Assembly (NCBI GenBank): GCA_029531795.1
Contig: JAPEIS010000009.1
Coordinates: forward strand, 682,001-746,000
DNA from: Sclerotinia nivalis
Taxonomy: Eukaryota; Ascomycota; Leotiomycetes; Helotiales; Sclerotiniaceae
Direction of reading: 5' to 3'
Length of the DNA stretch: 64,000 nt
Below the pieces are notes generated by a model, which ran no database searches, was not told the DNA's origin, and worked only from the letters and a program-made list of their open reading frames with translations. Positions 10,560 to 20,583 of the stretch are shown here, piece by piece; the stretch's first letter is position 1, and the number at the start of each line of letters is the position of its first letter. Made by a program: the position numbers and the translations under genes.

Positions 10560-11050
10560 AGGGCCAGGTTTATCTGGATATCTTCGATGGTAATTCTGGA
10601 TTAGCTCTCGAATGTTGTTTAGGTAATCAGTAGGCTTTTCGATCGGCTCGTTGTAGCCGATTTATCGGACGGTATATTTCAGGTGGGGGCCATTGCAATT
10701 GCAGTACTCCCTATCACGGAGGCAGCAGACAGGATAACAGAAATCACTTTTATTGATAAGACGTAGCTCGAAGAGCTACGTTTCTATAGAAGGAACGGTT
10801 CCTTAAACACATTTATGTGTAGCGCTAGCCCCGACCGGGGCTAGCCTACACTTATCCGAGGTCCGACTCCTACGGGTCGGAACCCGAGCGGTCTCCGTAT
10901 ACCATATACGGGGACCCCGTGACACTCCCAATAGGAATTCAGAACTTCCTTTATTTCGAATTGTTCGATTCTTTCGACTTTAATAGGAGAAGGGGACGGA
11001 TTGTATTGATCAGGGATAGGATCGTTATAAGCAAAATATAGTAAGTTCAT
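10560..11050 (-). pseudogene. Chromodomain of the chromovirus, interrupted by a solo LTR
   Basis: From 11050 the translation gives PSPIKVERIEQFEIKEVL, the linker and first strand of a retroelement chromodomain. It is cut at 10924 by the solo LTR. Past the LTR the domain resumes (10711-10560) with IGYNEPIEKPTDYLNN and IRELIQNYHRRYPDKPGP, the second half of the family (GYxxxExTWE...NAxExIxxFHxRxPxKPGP). Chromodomains of this kind steer integration to methylated histone H3. Confidence 0.7.
10712..10924 (-). mobile_element. Solo LTR (213 bp) inside the chromovirus
   Basis: Bounded by TATCACGG and CCGTGACA and by a perfect 5-bp duplication CTCCC (10707-10711 and 10925-10929). Almost identical to 43542-43754. 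Related to, but distinct from, the LTRs of the surrounding element (shared first 60 bp and hairpin layout, different hairpin arms). It probably arose by LTR-LTR recombination of a younger relative. Confidence 0.92.
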
Positions 11051-11197
11051 ATAGAATATAGGATGATTTCTTATCGAGGTAGATAGTTCGAGTTTGTAAG
11101 TGTATACATCTATAGTTTGTAGAATCTGGAATAGATCTAGATTCTTTCAATTTAGTTTCTTTTGTGGTTTTAGGGTCTTAATATTTTTAATGTTCAA

Positions 11198-14100
11198 TCA
11201 AACCAGATCATTAGGATTGTAATGATGGGTAGGAGTATAACGAACATCGGTATTCTTTGTATAACGAATTTGACTAATGATCAATTCGGTCTTCAGATGT
11301 TCAACGATCAGGGATATTTTCTTGACAAATTCTTCGATATCTTGGATGTTAGGGTGATTAGTAACAATAAATGATTCAAATCTTATATACAGATAATAAT
11401 TGTAATTCGCAAAAAACAAAATCAGATAGGAACTTTCAGACCAGGCAGAATTGATTGAAAATTCAGCAATCGATAACTATTCGGACTAATCGTCCTGTAA
11501 GTACGAAATGTATGATCAAAGATACTGTTCAAGCATAACGTTTGCTTTTTTAATTTGTTCATCGGTTTCCGGATGGTAGATTGTTGATAGTTTCGATGCT
11601 GTATTTAAGCGTTTACAAATGTATTTCCAGAAATCAGATATGAATTGAGCATCACGATCGAATATAATTATTGATGGTAGGCTGTATAGCTTTTAGATAT
11701 ACTTCAGGAACAAATGGGCTACTTTTTCGGAATTACAAGTATCGTAATAAGGTAGGAAATGCTTCATTTTAATCAATTGATCGATTATTACGAATATTGT
11801 ATTATAATCAAAACTTTTCGGGAAATGTGTTATAAAATCGATCGATATATCCCTTTACATTTGTTGAGGGATTGGGAATGGGCGGAGGATATCTTTTTGT
11901 CCTTTATAATTCGATGCTGTTCGATGGTAATTATAACAATTATATACCCAACGGTTGATGTAGTTATAATATCCAGATCAATAATAATTTCGGGATAGGA
12001 GCTCGAAGGTGCGAGTACGGTATGGGTGACCTGTGGCAGGGGAGTTGTGGATCAGGCGAAGCAGTTCAGTTTTCAGGTTATCATGATCAGGAACGAAAAG
12101 CTTCTTGCGATAATACAGTAGGCCATTATTCTCGATGCATTCGGATAGGGTAATACAGGGATGCTTGAATACTTTCTTTATTAAGGTTTTCAGAATAGAT
12201 GCAGGTATAGAATCGGATATATATGTTTCAGCAAATAGAGTTTTCAGTTCCTTTGGTGATTCGAATAGCAGATTGGGGATTATAATGGGTATCGGGGGCT
12301 GATCAGGTGGAGTAATAGAAGTGGGCAGTGGTTTAGGGATCGATAGAACTTTGGGGATAAGCAAAGTGTTAGGAGCGGATAGGAAGCCAGGGACGGATAG
12401 GATAGATTTGAGAGCTGAGCGAACTGAATTAGATTCTTTCGACGATTGGTGGGATTGATTATGGGTAGTGATTGCAAAACGAACTTTTTTCTTTGGGGAA
12501 TTTATCGGATCAGATGAGATAAGTACAGGCGAGACAGGTGCAGAAGCGGAAATGGGTGCAGGGAATAGAGCGGGGTCAAGGTTTTCTGATTTCAAAATCG
12601 TTTGGCTTTAGTGTTGGAGGTGTTCATCTTCTTCTTTAGACAGGTCTTTTGATCTTCTAATCAGAGTATCAGGTTTAGCTCTTTGTTTATTTGGTTGATA
12701 AATAATCTTGAAATTGAATCGAAACAGAAATTCAGATCAATAGGCTTGATAGCGGTTCAATAATTTGATAGTTGTAAAATACTCCAAATTCTTGTGATCT
12801 GTGATCATCTGGATCGAAGACAGCGCTCCCTTTAATTCTGGATGTCATTCCTCGAAACATTGAATAATGGTTAGTAGTTCTTTATTGTAAATCTCGTAAT
12901 TACATTCGACAACCGAATACTTTTTCGAGAAATATGTAATAGGTTTCAGGATTCCTATATCGTTGTATTGGGACAGCATTCCAGCAGATACGAAATCGGA
13001 TGTATCGATCTCTACGATTATATCTTTTTCCCAATCGAAAGTGGTTAGGATTGATGCTTCAATAAATGCTATCTTCAAAGCAAAAAAAGCTTTCGTATAG
13101 GTAGGATTTCAAATAAACGGGATATTCTTTCGGATCAGATTAATCAGTAGGTGTATGATAGATGAGAAACCACGAATAAATCATCGATAGAAATTGCCAA
13201 ATCTGATAAATGCTTGTATATCTGTCAGGTAGACCAGGATCTTCTATTCGATGATTGTTTTGATCTTTGTAGGGTTTATTCGGATACCTTCCCGGCTTAT
13301 AATAAGGCCTAGGAATTTGGTTTCAAATTTCAAGAAGTCGTACTTCTTCAGATTCGTATACAAACTAGTTTTCCTTAAGGCTTCCAAGATTTTTTGAATA
13401 TGAGTGATATACTCGGAGCAGGTTCTATTGTAGATCAGAATATCATCTAGGTAAGTAGTATAGAATATATCTAGGTATTCTTGTAGAGTATCGTTGATAA
13501 AATGCTAGAACGTAGTGGATGCGTCGATCAATTCAAAGGGTATAACCAGGGTCTTAAACAAATCGAAACGGGTACGGAAAGCAGTTAAATATTCTTGTTC
13601 TTCTTTAATCCTTATATTGTTGAATGTAGAGATGATATCGATCTTTGTAAAGAACTTCATTCTTTTCAGATTGTTCAAGGATTCTTTGGTAAGCGGTAAC
13701 GGGTAGCGATTTTTTGCTGATAGATTATTCAGAGTTCGATAATCGATATAGAATCGTAACTCTTCATTGGGTTTCTTGATGAACAGAATAGACGAAACCG
13801 AAACGGACAAACTCGGATAAATGAATTTTTTTTGAAGGTTCTCGGATAATCAATCTTTCAGAATAGTAAGCTCGTTTCGGGATATGGAATAGAGAACTTC
13901 AAATAGTAATTTAGCTTTCTTCTTCAGATAGATATCATGGTTGTACGATCGATGTAGGGGTAGTTTGTCAACGTTTCGCGGGGAGAATATATCGATCCAG
14001 AATCGGAATTCCTTAGGCAGGTCAAATGGGATAGGGTTTTTTCTTTGGGACAGGATATCGTCAATCAGGTTTATAGTAATCTGGAATATCTTATAATTGT

Positions 14101-14215
14101 AGCGAGTATATACTGCATAGGCTTTTATTGATATAGATGCAATGTCCTTGCTTTGAAAGGTATCCGGGTGGAAAAGCAGGTATACCAGGTGGACTTTCTT
14201 CGGGACATTTTGCAA
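11198..14215 (-). pseudogene. Chromovirus pol remnant (RT, RNase H, integrase)
   Basis: Reading right to left: the region before the RT palm (14215-13850); the RT fingers and palm with [19 protein letters not shown] and [15 protein letters not shown] (13810-13505); the catalytic box YLDDILIY still intact at about 13435-13460; RNase H with VEIDTSDF and [19 protein letters not shown] (13078-12845); the integrase H2C2 zinc domain ending HNSPATGHPYRTRTFELLSRNYY (about 12060-11980); and the integrase C-terminal part HLKTELIISQIRYTKNTDVRY (11419-11198). Frequent TAG/TAA codons and frame changes show it is dead. A proline/serine-rich spacer precedes the zinc domain (12595-12290). Confidence 0.8.
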
Positions 14216-14865
14216 TGCTTTTATATAGGATGGTTGTAATAGTATATTACAGAATTTTCGACAAAACTCGTTATCGAATCGGAATATATTAAATGCGAAT
14301 TCGATATAGGGATCGTGCTTTTTTAGCTATACTAATTACAGAATAATCGGATAATAGATTAGCTTAATGATATAAATTTTTGATCTCTTTTCGTAGTGAT
14401 CGTTGATTTGCAGATCGGTGAGAATGTAACAATTCATTCGATTTTCAGGCAGTATTTTCCTGTCGAACCTAATAACTTCGAATGGGACAGATAATTTGTA
14501 TATTGGAAGTTTGATAGTTTCAATTCAATTTCGATTTACGAAAGTATATCCTTCGTATTCGCTATCCATTATAGCATAAGTAGGATAGGATCGATCAGGT
14601 ATCGGCAAAACAGTAACAAACAATATCATCAGGTTTGCTCGATTACTTGTTTCTTCAGCGAAAGATAAGCTTCGAGTTGCAGCGGTGGATAAGTATAGTA
14701 TGCGCAGGGCTTTCGTCTGATAACGATTTATGCTAGGCGGGCTTCGTTTCCCGAATTCGGAAAACCAAAAGGGGACAGATTATATGGTGATATAATATAT
14801 AGTTGAATCTGAATAGAAAATGAAACAAAGGACAGCGAAACAAAACTAGTAAAACTAGTTCTAGT

Positions 14866-15882
14866 TTATACAGAACGATTATCTGGAAACGGGTAGTTTT
14901 TTATATAGTAATCGACAAACCTATAACAGAAGTATTCCCTTCGTTTGTGTTTATTAGTATATCTTTGGGAATTGAGATCTATTGGATCTCCAACAAATAT
15001 AATCATAACGGAAACAACAGATTGGACAATAGGATTCGGGGACAGAGTGGGGGTATAATTAACAGGATTCAGGTTTTGAATAGTAGTACAAAATGATAGG
15101 ACGATTGGGTTACAACCGGAGCCGATCGATTCTATCAAATACAAACAACGATTCTCTAATGTTTGTACGAAAATAGCGAATATATCAGTACTATCCATAA
15201 AAAGCTCAACAGTAACAATCTGATTTTTCAATTCATTTGACAAAGCTTATTCTAATAGGATAACCAGGGTACTATTGTCGTCAGCCATCCCAGCTTCCAA
15301 TACTAGTCTTTGGAATTCAGTATAGAAGATATAGAACGATTGATTCCTCTATCTCAAATTGATCAAGAGTTTCTAAATCTCGGCCTGCTTATTCTGATTT
15401 CCATAAACTCTTTCTAGTATTTGCAATAGATCCTTATAATCCGCAAATTTAACAAATTATCCCTTGATATTATACAATCTAATTTATACAACAATGGGTT
15501 CAATTAATCTTCCAATTATATAAATCAAGCAAGAATACAGAAAAATGAAGCGATCGGAATTGATATATATTTTATTCTGTATTTGATTGACAAATCGATC
15601 AAGATCGATTTTCGTTCTATCAAATGGTGCAGGATCAGATATCTTCTTATTCAATTGAGATTTCGATAAAACAAAAACGGCAATTGGGATTGTAATAGAA
15701 GTCAAAGGCAAAAGATCGGTTAGATCGGTAAAGGTTGAAACAAGCAAAGCAATGGAAACGGGATGGAATTGAATCAGATGGGTAATCAATTTATCGTTTT
15801 CCTCTCTCCATCGTATAAATACAGTTTTCTCGATTTGCAAATCGAGAATAAGCTTTTGAACTGTAGATTGCAAATCGATCAT
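14866..15882 (-). pseudogene. Chromovirus gag remnant
   Basis: Two stop-interrupted frames (15882-15484 and 15243-14866) lie directly downstream of the 5' LTR, where gag belongs. Near 14935-14900 the translation YFCYRFVDYYIKNYPFP aligns by spacing with a CCHC zinc knuckle (CxxCxxxGHxxxxC). Most of its metal ligands have become Y, F or P, which fits C-to-T/G-to-A decay. The capsid domain itself is not recognised from sequence alone. Confidence 0.6.
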
Positions 15883-16055
15883 TTCTGTTTCTATTCTTAT
15901 ATTGAATTCGTAAAGGGAGATGAAATAACGATATCAAATCGCAATATTACTGATTACAACAATAGCGAATTCTTTAGGGGAACCGGGCTGGCTAGACGGG
16001 TGTAGACGGGACGATATTGTAAAAGTATTGACACAGATAGAAGGGAGCTATGTAG

Positions 16056-16292
16056 TATTACAGAGGCAACAAATAGAATAACAGAAACCATTTTTATTGA
16101 TAAGATGTAATTCGAAGAATTACATTTCTATAGAAAGAATGTTTCCTTTAAATACATTTATGTATGCTAGGGCTCCGAGCCCTAATGCTCTTACAGGGTA
16201 CAATTACCGAGCGTGCCCCGCTCGGTGCTGGATCGGACAGGTGGAGCCTACTAAAGGGGCCGGTCCAGTGGCCCGGCCCTGACCCCGTGACA
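16056..16292 (-). repeat. Chromovirus 5' LTR
   Basis: 237 bp; on the minus strand it begins TGTCACGGGG and ends CTGTAATA. Hairpins include ATGTAATTC-GAA-GAATTACAT (16105-16125), TAGGGCTC-C-GAGCCCTA (16168-16184) and ACCGAGCG-TGCCC-CGCTCGGT near 16207-16227. Confidence 0.9.
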
Positions 16293-16600
16293 TATGAAAA
16301 TACACTTTTAAATACAGAAAACTGTACACTTCGGAAAACAAATGAGGTATTAAACAAATATCGATATACAAAAAAGATTCAATTATATAATAAAGGAATA
16401 TTTACTGAATAAGAAGCTATAGATATATTATTTCAGCAAGAGGTTGATATTCAGATTCAATACAATGAGTATCAAAATGGGGGGAATTCTAATAGGGAAG
16501 TATCTACTAGTAAATGCTATAGTAAATATAGAAAGACAAATCATAATTCAAGAACTTATCAAATCAATATAATAGATCCTAGATTATTAGATTCTTGATA
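16293..16600 (+). pseudogene. Fot1/Pogo transposase, C-terminal part beyond the insertion
   Basis: Directly after the 5-bp duplication the reading frame continues with LNKYRYTKKIQLYNKGIFTE, a stop, then EAIDILFQQEVDIQIQYNEYQ, the K-rich tail usual at the end of Fot1/Pogo transposases. It confirms that the two flanks were one gene before the retrotransposon entered. Confidence 0.75.
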
Positions 16601-16647
16601 GTTTCAATCAATTGATTCAATTATTGTTGAATAATATGAGTTTAAAA

Positions 16648-16708
16648 TGGTAAATTGAGGTGAAAGTGACCCACTCGGTGATATGAACCGCTCGGTGATA
16701 AACCACGT
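16648..16708 (-). repeat. Right terminal inverted repeat of Fot1/Pogo element
   Basis: Reverse complement of 8840-8900 with a few substitutions, followed by the TA target duplication at 16709-16710. Confidence 0.93.
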
Positions 16709-16710
16709 TA

Positions 16711-19700
16711 TGATCATATGATTATTATTATATCATTTTCCACTCGAACTCCATCCATAAACCATCTATTCTCGACAGAACTTCGTAAGTTTTCAGTACA
16801 CGGAATATCCATTCGCGGGCCTCGCGTCACCACCAGCATTAATACTCATGACACGGTCGTGCTGGCAAGTTTCGGACTGAAATGTTGCACCTTATTCACC
16901 ATCTAATCCTTCGCATCTTGCCTAGTCCTAGGGAGCCCCTTCTGCAAACTTTTGTAAGTTTCGTTTCCGAAAGAAGCTAATTGCAGGCTTTGGCATAAAA
17001 CCTTTTGTCTTCGAGGCTGTAGTGCTTGAATTCGAGGTGCTTTTTATTGATACCAAGCAGGCTACAAATGGTCGTCCTGTAGATTTCATGGGATTCGAAG
17101 TCCGATTCTCGATCGGTTGTGTCGCTCGTGTAGTGGGAGCACCAGCTTCCACGTTATTCCCCGACCATTCTTCCTTCTGGTTTTGTTCCATTGGCTTCAT
17201 CGATATTTGTTTGTGTTGATGTGGACTGGAAGTTTTGTTTCGTCCATGACTGGCTGTCTTTCGCAAGCAGAGTTAATTTGCTCTGGTGAAGGATAGGCTG
17301 GCCAAATTCCTTCGTAGCCAGAGGAGTAGAACCGCTAATTCGAGGGGAACTCTCTTTAGCAGTTAATTGCGAGTAATGTCATATGGATGAGGTGAAAACA
17401 CAGACGTCTCCTGACGATTCTTTCTCCATTGGAGAATTTCCTGCAGTGGGTGATACTCGTCCATCGCTGATCCTCCTCGACCTGGGCGATCCATAGTCAA
17501 AGGAGTGAAACCTTCTGGACCCGCGTAAGCAGGGTCGCAGAAGGGCCACTAGCGCCAGGCGCTGCCGTTTTTGTTCATGTCCATAGATGGATTAGGGATC
17601 TGGGCTCTGTATTGGTCCGTTTTATGGACACGCTCGTGTTAAGCAAAGTCGTGCAGCCAGAAGTCAACTCGAACTCTATCCTCCACCTGCTCCCTTCTAG
17701 CACCTCTACCTTGCTCCTACTTTTATTAGCACAAGGTCATAGCCTGTCAGTATGGGACAGTGTAGCAAGAACTTACAGGTTTACAAACATATGCGACAGG
17801 TCCAACCTAGTAAAAATGCACGCCCGAAGGGCGGCTGGTGGAAACAGTATTTATTATTACAGAATCTATGAAGCTAATGTACAAGTCGCTATTCGCCAAG
17901 AAAATTTCTTTTTAACCTCCTCCCAAAATCGAAGCACATGACTCGCCAATCTTTGATATCCGCAGTGGTGGTCAACCAACCTGTTGAAAAGATTGATATT
18001 AACCCATTCGTATCCTCGTACCGCTCCATTCTATGAACCCCCCCGCGCTGCAATGGCTTTGGTGCCGTACAGAACGTATCTCAATGAATTGACATCGCAA
18101 TTGCTCTTTTCTGTATTCAATGAGTGATTTAGTAGGTACGATTGACGCTTGTATAGTGCCGACTCGGGGATCATGCGGGGTGGAAGTCTTCCTCCAGTGT
18201 CTTTCCTTAGCCTGTGTTGTATGTTAGTACTTGAACACCAGCCAGGCTGAATTGGACTTAAGTTGACTAGATCAATAGACCTAGCAAATGCCAAGTGGCA
18301 TAGGACACGTCGCTTTCTTAATAAACCGAGGTCTTTTGAGAGTATTCGCTGTTTATTCACTATTGTAAGCCAAGTATCAAGTGTGTAAAGAATGGGGTTG
18401 CAACTTACGTGAAAGACTCTTGGCCTCCGTTACAGAACTTGCTCCGGTTTTCGAAGCTGGCCGGTATTATCAGTTGGTGCAAAAGATACTCAAATGAATC
18501 CCCATTTGATGGGTTTTCCATTTCGATCTTCAAACCATGGACAAAGGTTTCGCTGCAGAAGGTTGGGTTTTTAACATTGATTGATTTCAAGTATCCAGCT
18601 GGAACAACGGCTCCATGGTTTGCACTCTTCACTAAGGATGACAACATCAAAGGTCAACATGGACATCTTGGTAAACGTAATGAGAGTATGAAACTAGTGG
18701 TTCTACTTACCAGTGCTTGCTTGCTGGAAGCAGCTGCTTGTGAAGCTGGATCACTCAGACGCCGTAAAGGCTCGCTGGTTGTGTTTTCAAAATCACCAGT
18801 AGTGGCAACTATAGAATGCTGTTCTGGGCTAGACTCATACTGGTTGTTGGTGGCTTTTGAAGTGCCACGAGATTGACGTCGATCTATGGACGTTGGTGTA
18901 GCACTTTAAAGAAGTGTTGCTCTGTCCTATGCAGAGGTGGATGATCGATCGGCGGTTGTTCTACTTTGCAGATATCAGCATCTCTTCATTTCAAAGCTTG
19001 ATTGACAATTGAGCAAGAAGCATTCTTACTTTGATTGCGATGGCGCAATGCGCCAAGAGGAATAACAAGCCCAGCTGACTGGTGTAGACAGTTTTGGACT
19101 GTGCTCCAAATTTTCCCGCCTTGGTCCTACGCTTGATCTCCTGATAGAAGGCTACGTTAGCAAGATGCGACGCACAAGAAACATGATGATACAATGGTCA
19201 TGATGATGAGTACTACGTACCTTTTTATGTCGACCTCCGCCTATGACTCGAAATCCGCTGCAAGAGCATATGGCATATTCGGATCCGCATATACAATATG
19301 GGTACTGCTACTGGGTCCAGGTCAACCAAAGGGTCGGAGTGGGAAAGGGAACTCGAAAGTCTTCACTTGAGCTTAGGCCTTAGAGGATCTCTCTCTCTTG
19401 TCTTGCTGTCCAGTCCTTTGGGTAGGTTGGCAAATCTGGGATCGGCATTGCAATCTTACTTGCGAGCGGCTTTGATCGCCTTCTTACGCGCTGCCTTTTC
19501 CTCTCGTGTTGGTTCTGAAGCGATGCCGTTTAAGGCGTTCCAATCCTATCAAAAATTGTTGAGAAAATATTAAAACAAACTAGATAGAACATTTGCAGGA
19601 AGAAAGTGAATTTGATAAGAATGATCGTTGAGGTGATGACTTACTTCAGAACCGACACGGAGCGGCTACCTGGAAGTCGATATTTTGTGATCCTGCTTCT

Positions 19701-19911
19701 CAGAACAAGCGCTGCCAGAGCAGCGAGCTCTTTGATATTCTGTGTAAGAAGTCTAAGGAGAGGATATGGAAAGCTTGGTATTTTTGGTATTCGATCTGGA
19801 AGCTTGAAGCAAACATGGATATCTCTAAACAAAGTAAGGTTAAATCACATAATAAGTGCAATGAGGCTGAGTTAAAGAAATTTCGCTTAAGGGCTAGTCT
19901 ACAACTTCAGG
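16711..19911. other. Decayed gene-like sequence, no recognised family
   Basis: Several minus-strand stretches look coding but cannot be joined into one protein: a Ser/Pro-rich run near 17520-17330 (RRFHSFDYGSPRSRRISDGR); 18880-18700 with RRQSRGTSKATNNQYESSPE; 18650-18405; 19150-19030 with EIKRRTKAGKFGAQSKTVYT next to a hydrophobic LGLLFLLAHCAIAI, flanked by intron-like GTACGT and CTATCAG signals; and 19550-19460 with SEPTREEKAARKKAIKAARK. They may be one degraded multi-exon gene or several. I do not recognise the family. Confidence 0.35.
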
Positions 19912-19921
19912 TTTTTTTCAG

Positions 19922-19923
<2 letters not shown>

Positions 19924-19957
<34 letters not shown>

Positions 19958-20571
19958 TAACGTCTACACTGAGTCTAAGACTATCTAAGACGGCTAGAAG
20001 CTTTGTAGGCTCCTAACAAATAACAACTGGTGAAATGCTGGCCGTATTAGGCTGTAGCTAGTACAATTTGGAGAGATTGAGATAGCCTCAATCTACTAAT
20101 TTTGAATAGGGGAAGTGAAAACTAATCCTGGGGAATAAAGCCCGCTTTACAAATACTCTCGTATATAATAAAGAAAATAACAAATGAAATATGATATAAA
20201 TCGAAATTGGAACGATTTACCCCGCATAAAGGGGTAAATTGATCAAAATAACCAAATTGATCCAATTAACCATTTTCTCCTGGTTCACCCCTTTCTCCTT
20301 CGTCTTCTTGTTCTATATCCTCTTGCATTCTAGCAAGATGCCATGGTCTGGTGGCTATTTTTGTTGTTTCGATAAATTCGAGGGTTTTGATGATTCCTAT
20401 TTTGGTGTGAAGTAGATATTTCATAGAAAGTCGAGAGGTAGGATTGTTTGTTTTGAGTATTCTTCTAGCTGATTTGTATAAAGAGCAATTGAGAAGAAGA
20501 TGATCTGGGGATTCTTTCTTTCCACATCTACAATTATCATTTGATGAGATTCCGAATCGTTGTAAGTGTTT
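19924..20571 (-). mobile_element. 5'-truncated Tad-type LINE copy
   Basis: The minus strand reproduces the 3' end of the full-length LINE at 28820-34762: the last ORF2 residues (HTKIGIIKTLEFIE, ending GENG), the 3' UTR and the tail of (TCAA) repeats, seen here as TGAT units from 19924. The target duplication TTTTTTTCAGGA lies at 19912-19923 and 20572-20583. It is a typical incomplete target-primed insertion. Confidence 0.9.
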
Positions 20572-20583
20572 TTTTTTTCAGGA

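Larger units (their letters stand above)
10281..16292 (-). mobile_element. Ty3/Gypsy chromovirus, complete but inactive
   Basis: A 6.0-kb element lies in minus orientation, bounded by two diverged LTRs of 236-237 bp. The identical 5-bp sequence TATGA flanks both ends (10276-10280 and 16293-16297), a perfect target-site duplication. On the minus strand the order is LTR, gag with a degenerate zinc knuckle, reverse transcriptase, RNase H, integrase, chromodomain, a purine-rich tract (AAAAAGAGGGA, just inside 10516) and LTR. This RT-RH-IN order with a C-terminal chromodomain defines chromoviruses. Frames carry many stops and the LTRs differ clearly, so the insertion is old. Confidence 0.9.
8840..16708 (+). 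mobile_element. Fot1/Pogo-type Tc1-mariner DNA transposon, split by a retrotransposon
   Basis: Terminal inverted repeats of 61 bp bound the element (8840-8900 and 16648-16708), differing at only a few bases and beginning ACRTGGTTTATCACCGAG. The flanking dinucleotide is TA on both sides (8838-8839 and 16709-16710), the target duplication of the Tc1/mariner superfamily. Removing the internal retroelement and one copy of its target leaves about 1.85 kb, normal for Fot1-like elements. The plus-strand transposase begins with a psq/CENP-B-like helix-turn-helix and has the DDE region and C-terminal tail of Pogo transposases, all interrupted by stops. Confidence 0.9.

Noticed and set aside
15763..16005. 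Plus-strand frame next to the chromovirus LTR
   Set aside because: Opposite to the gag strand and without features; a by-product of AT-rich decayed DNA.
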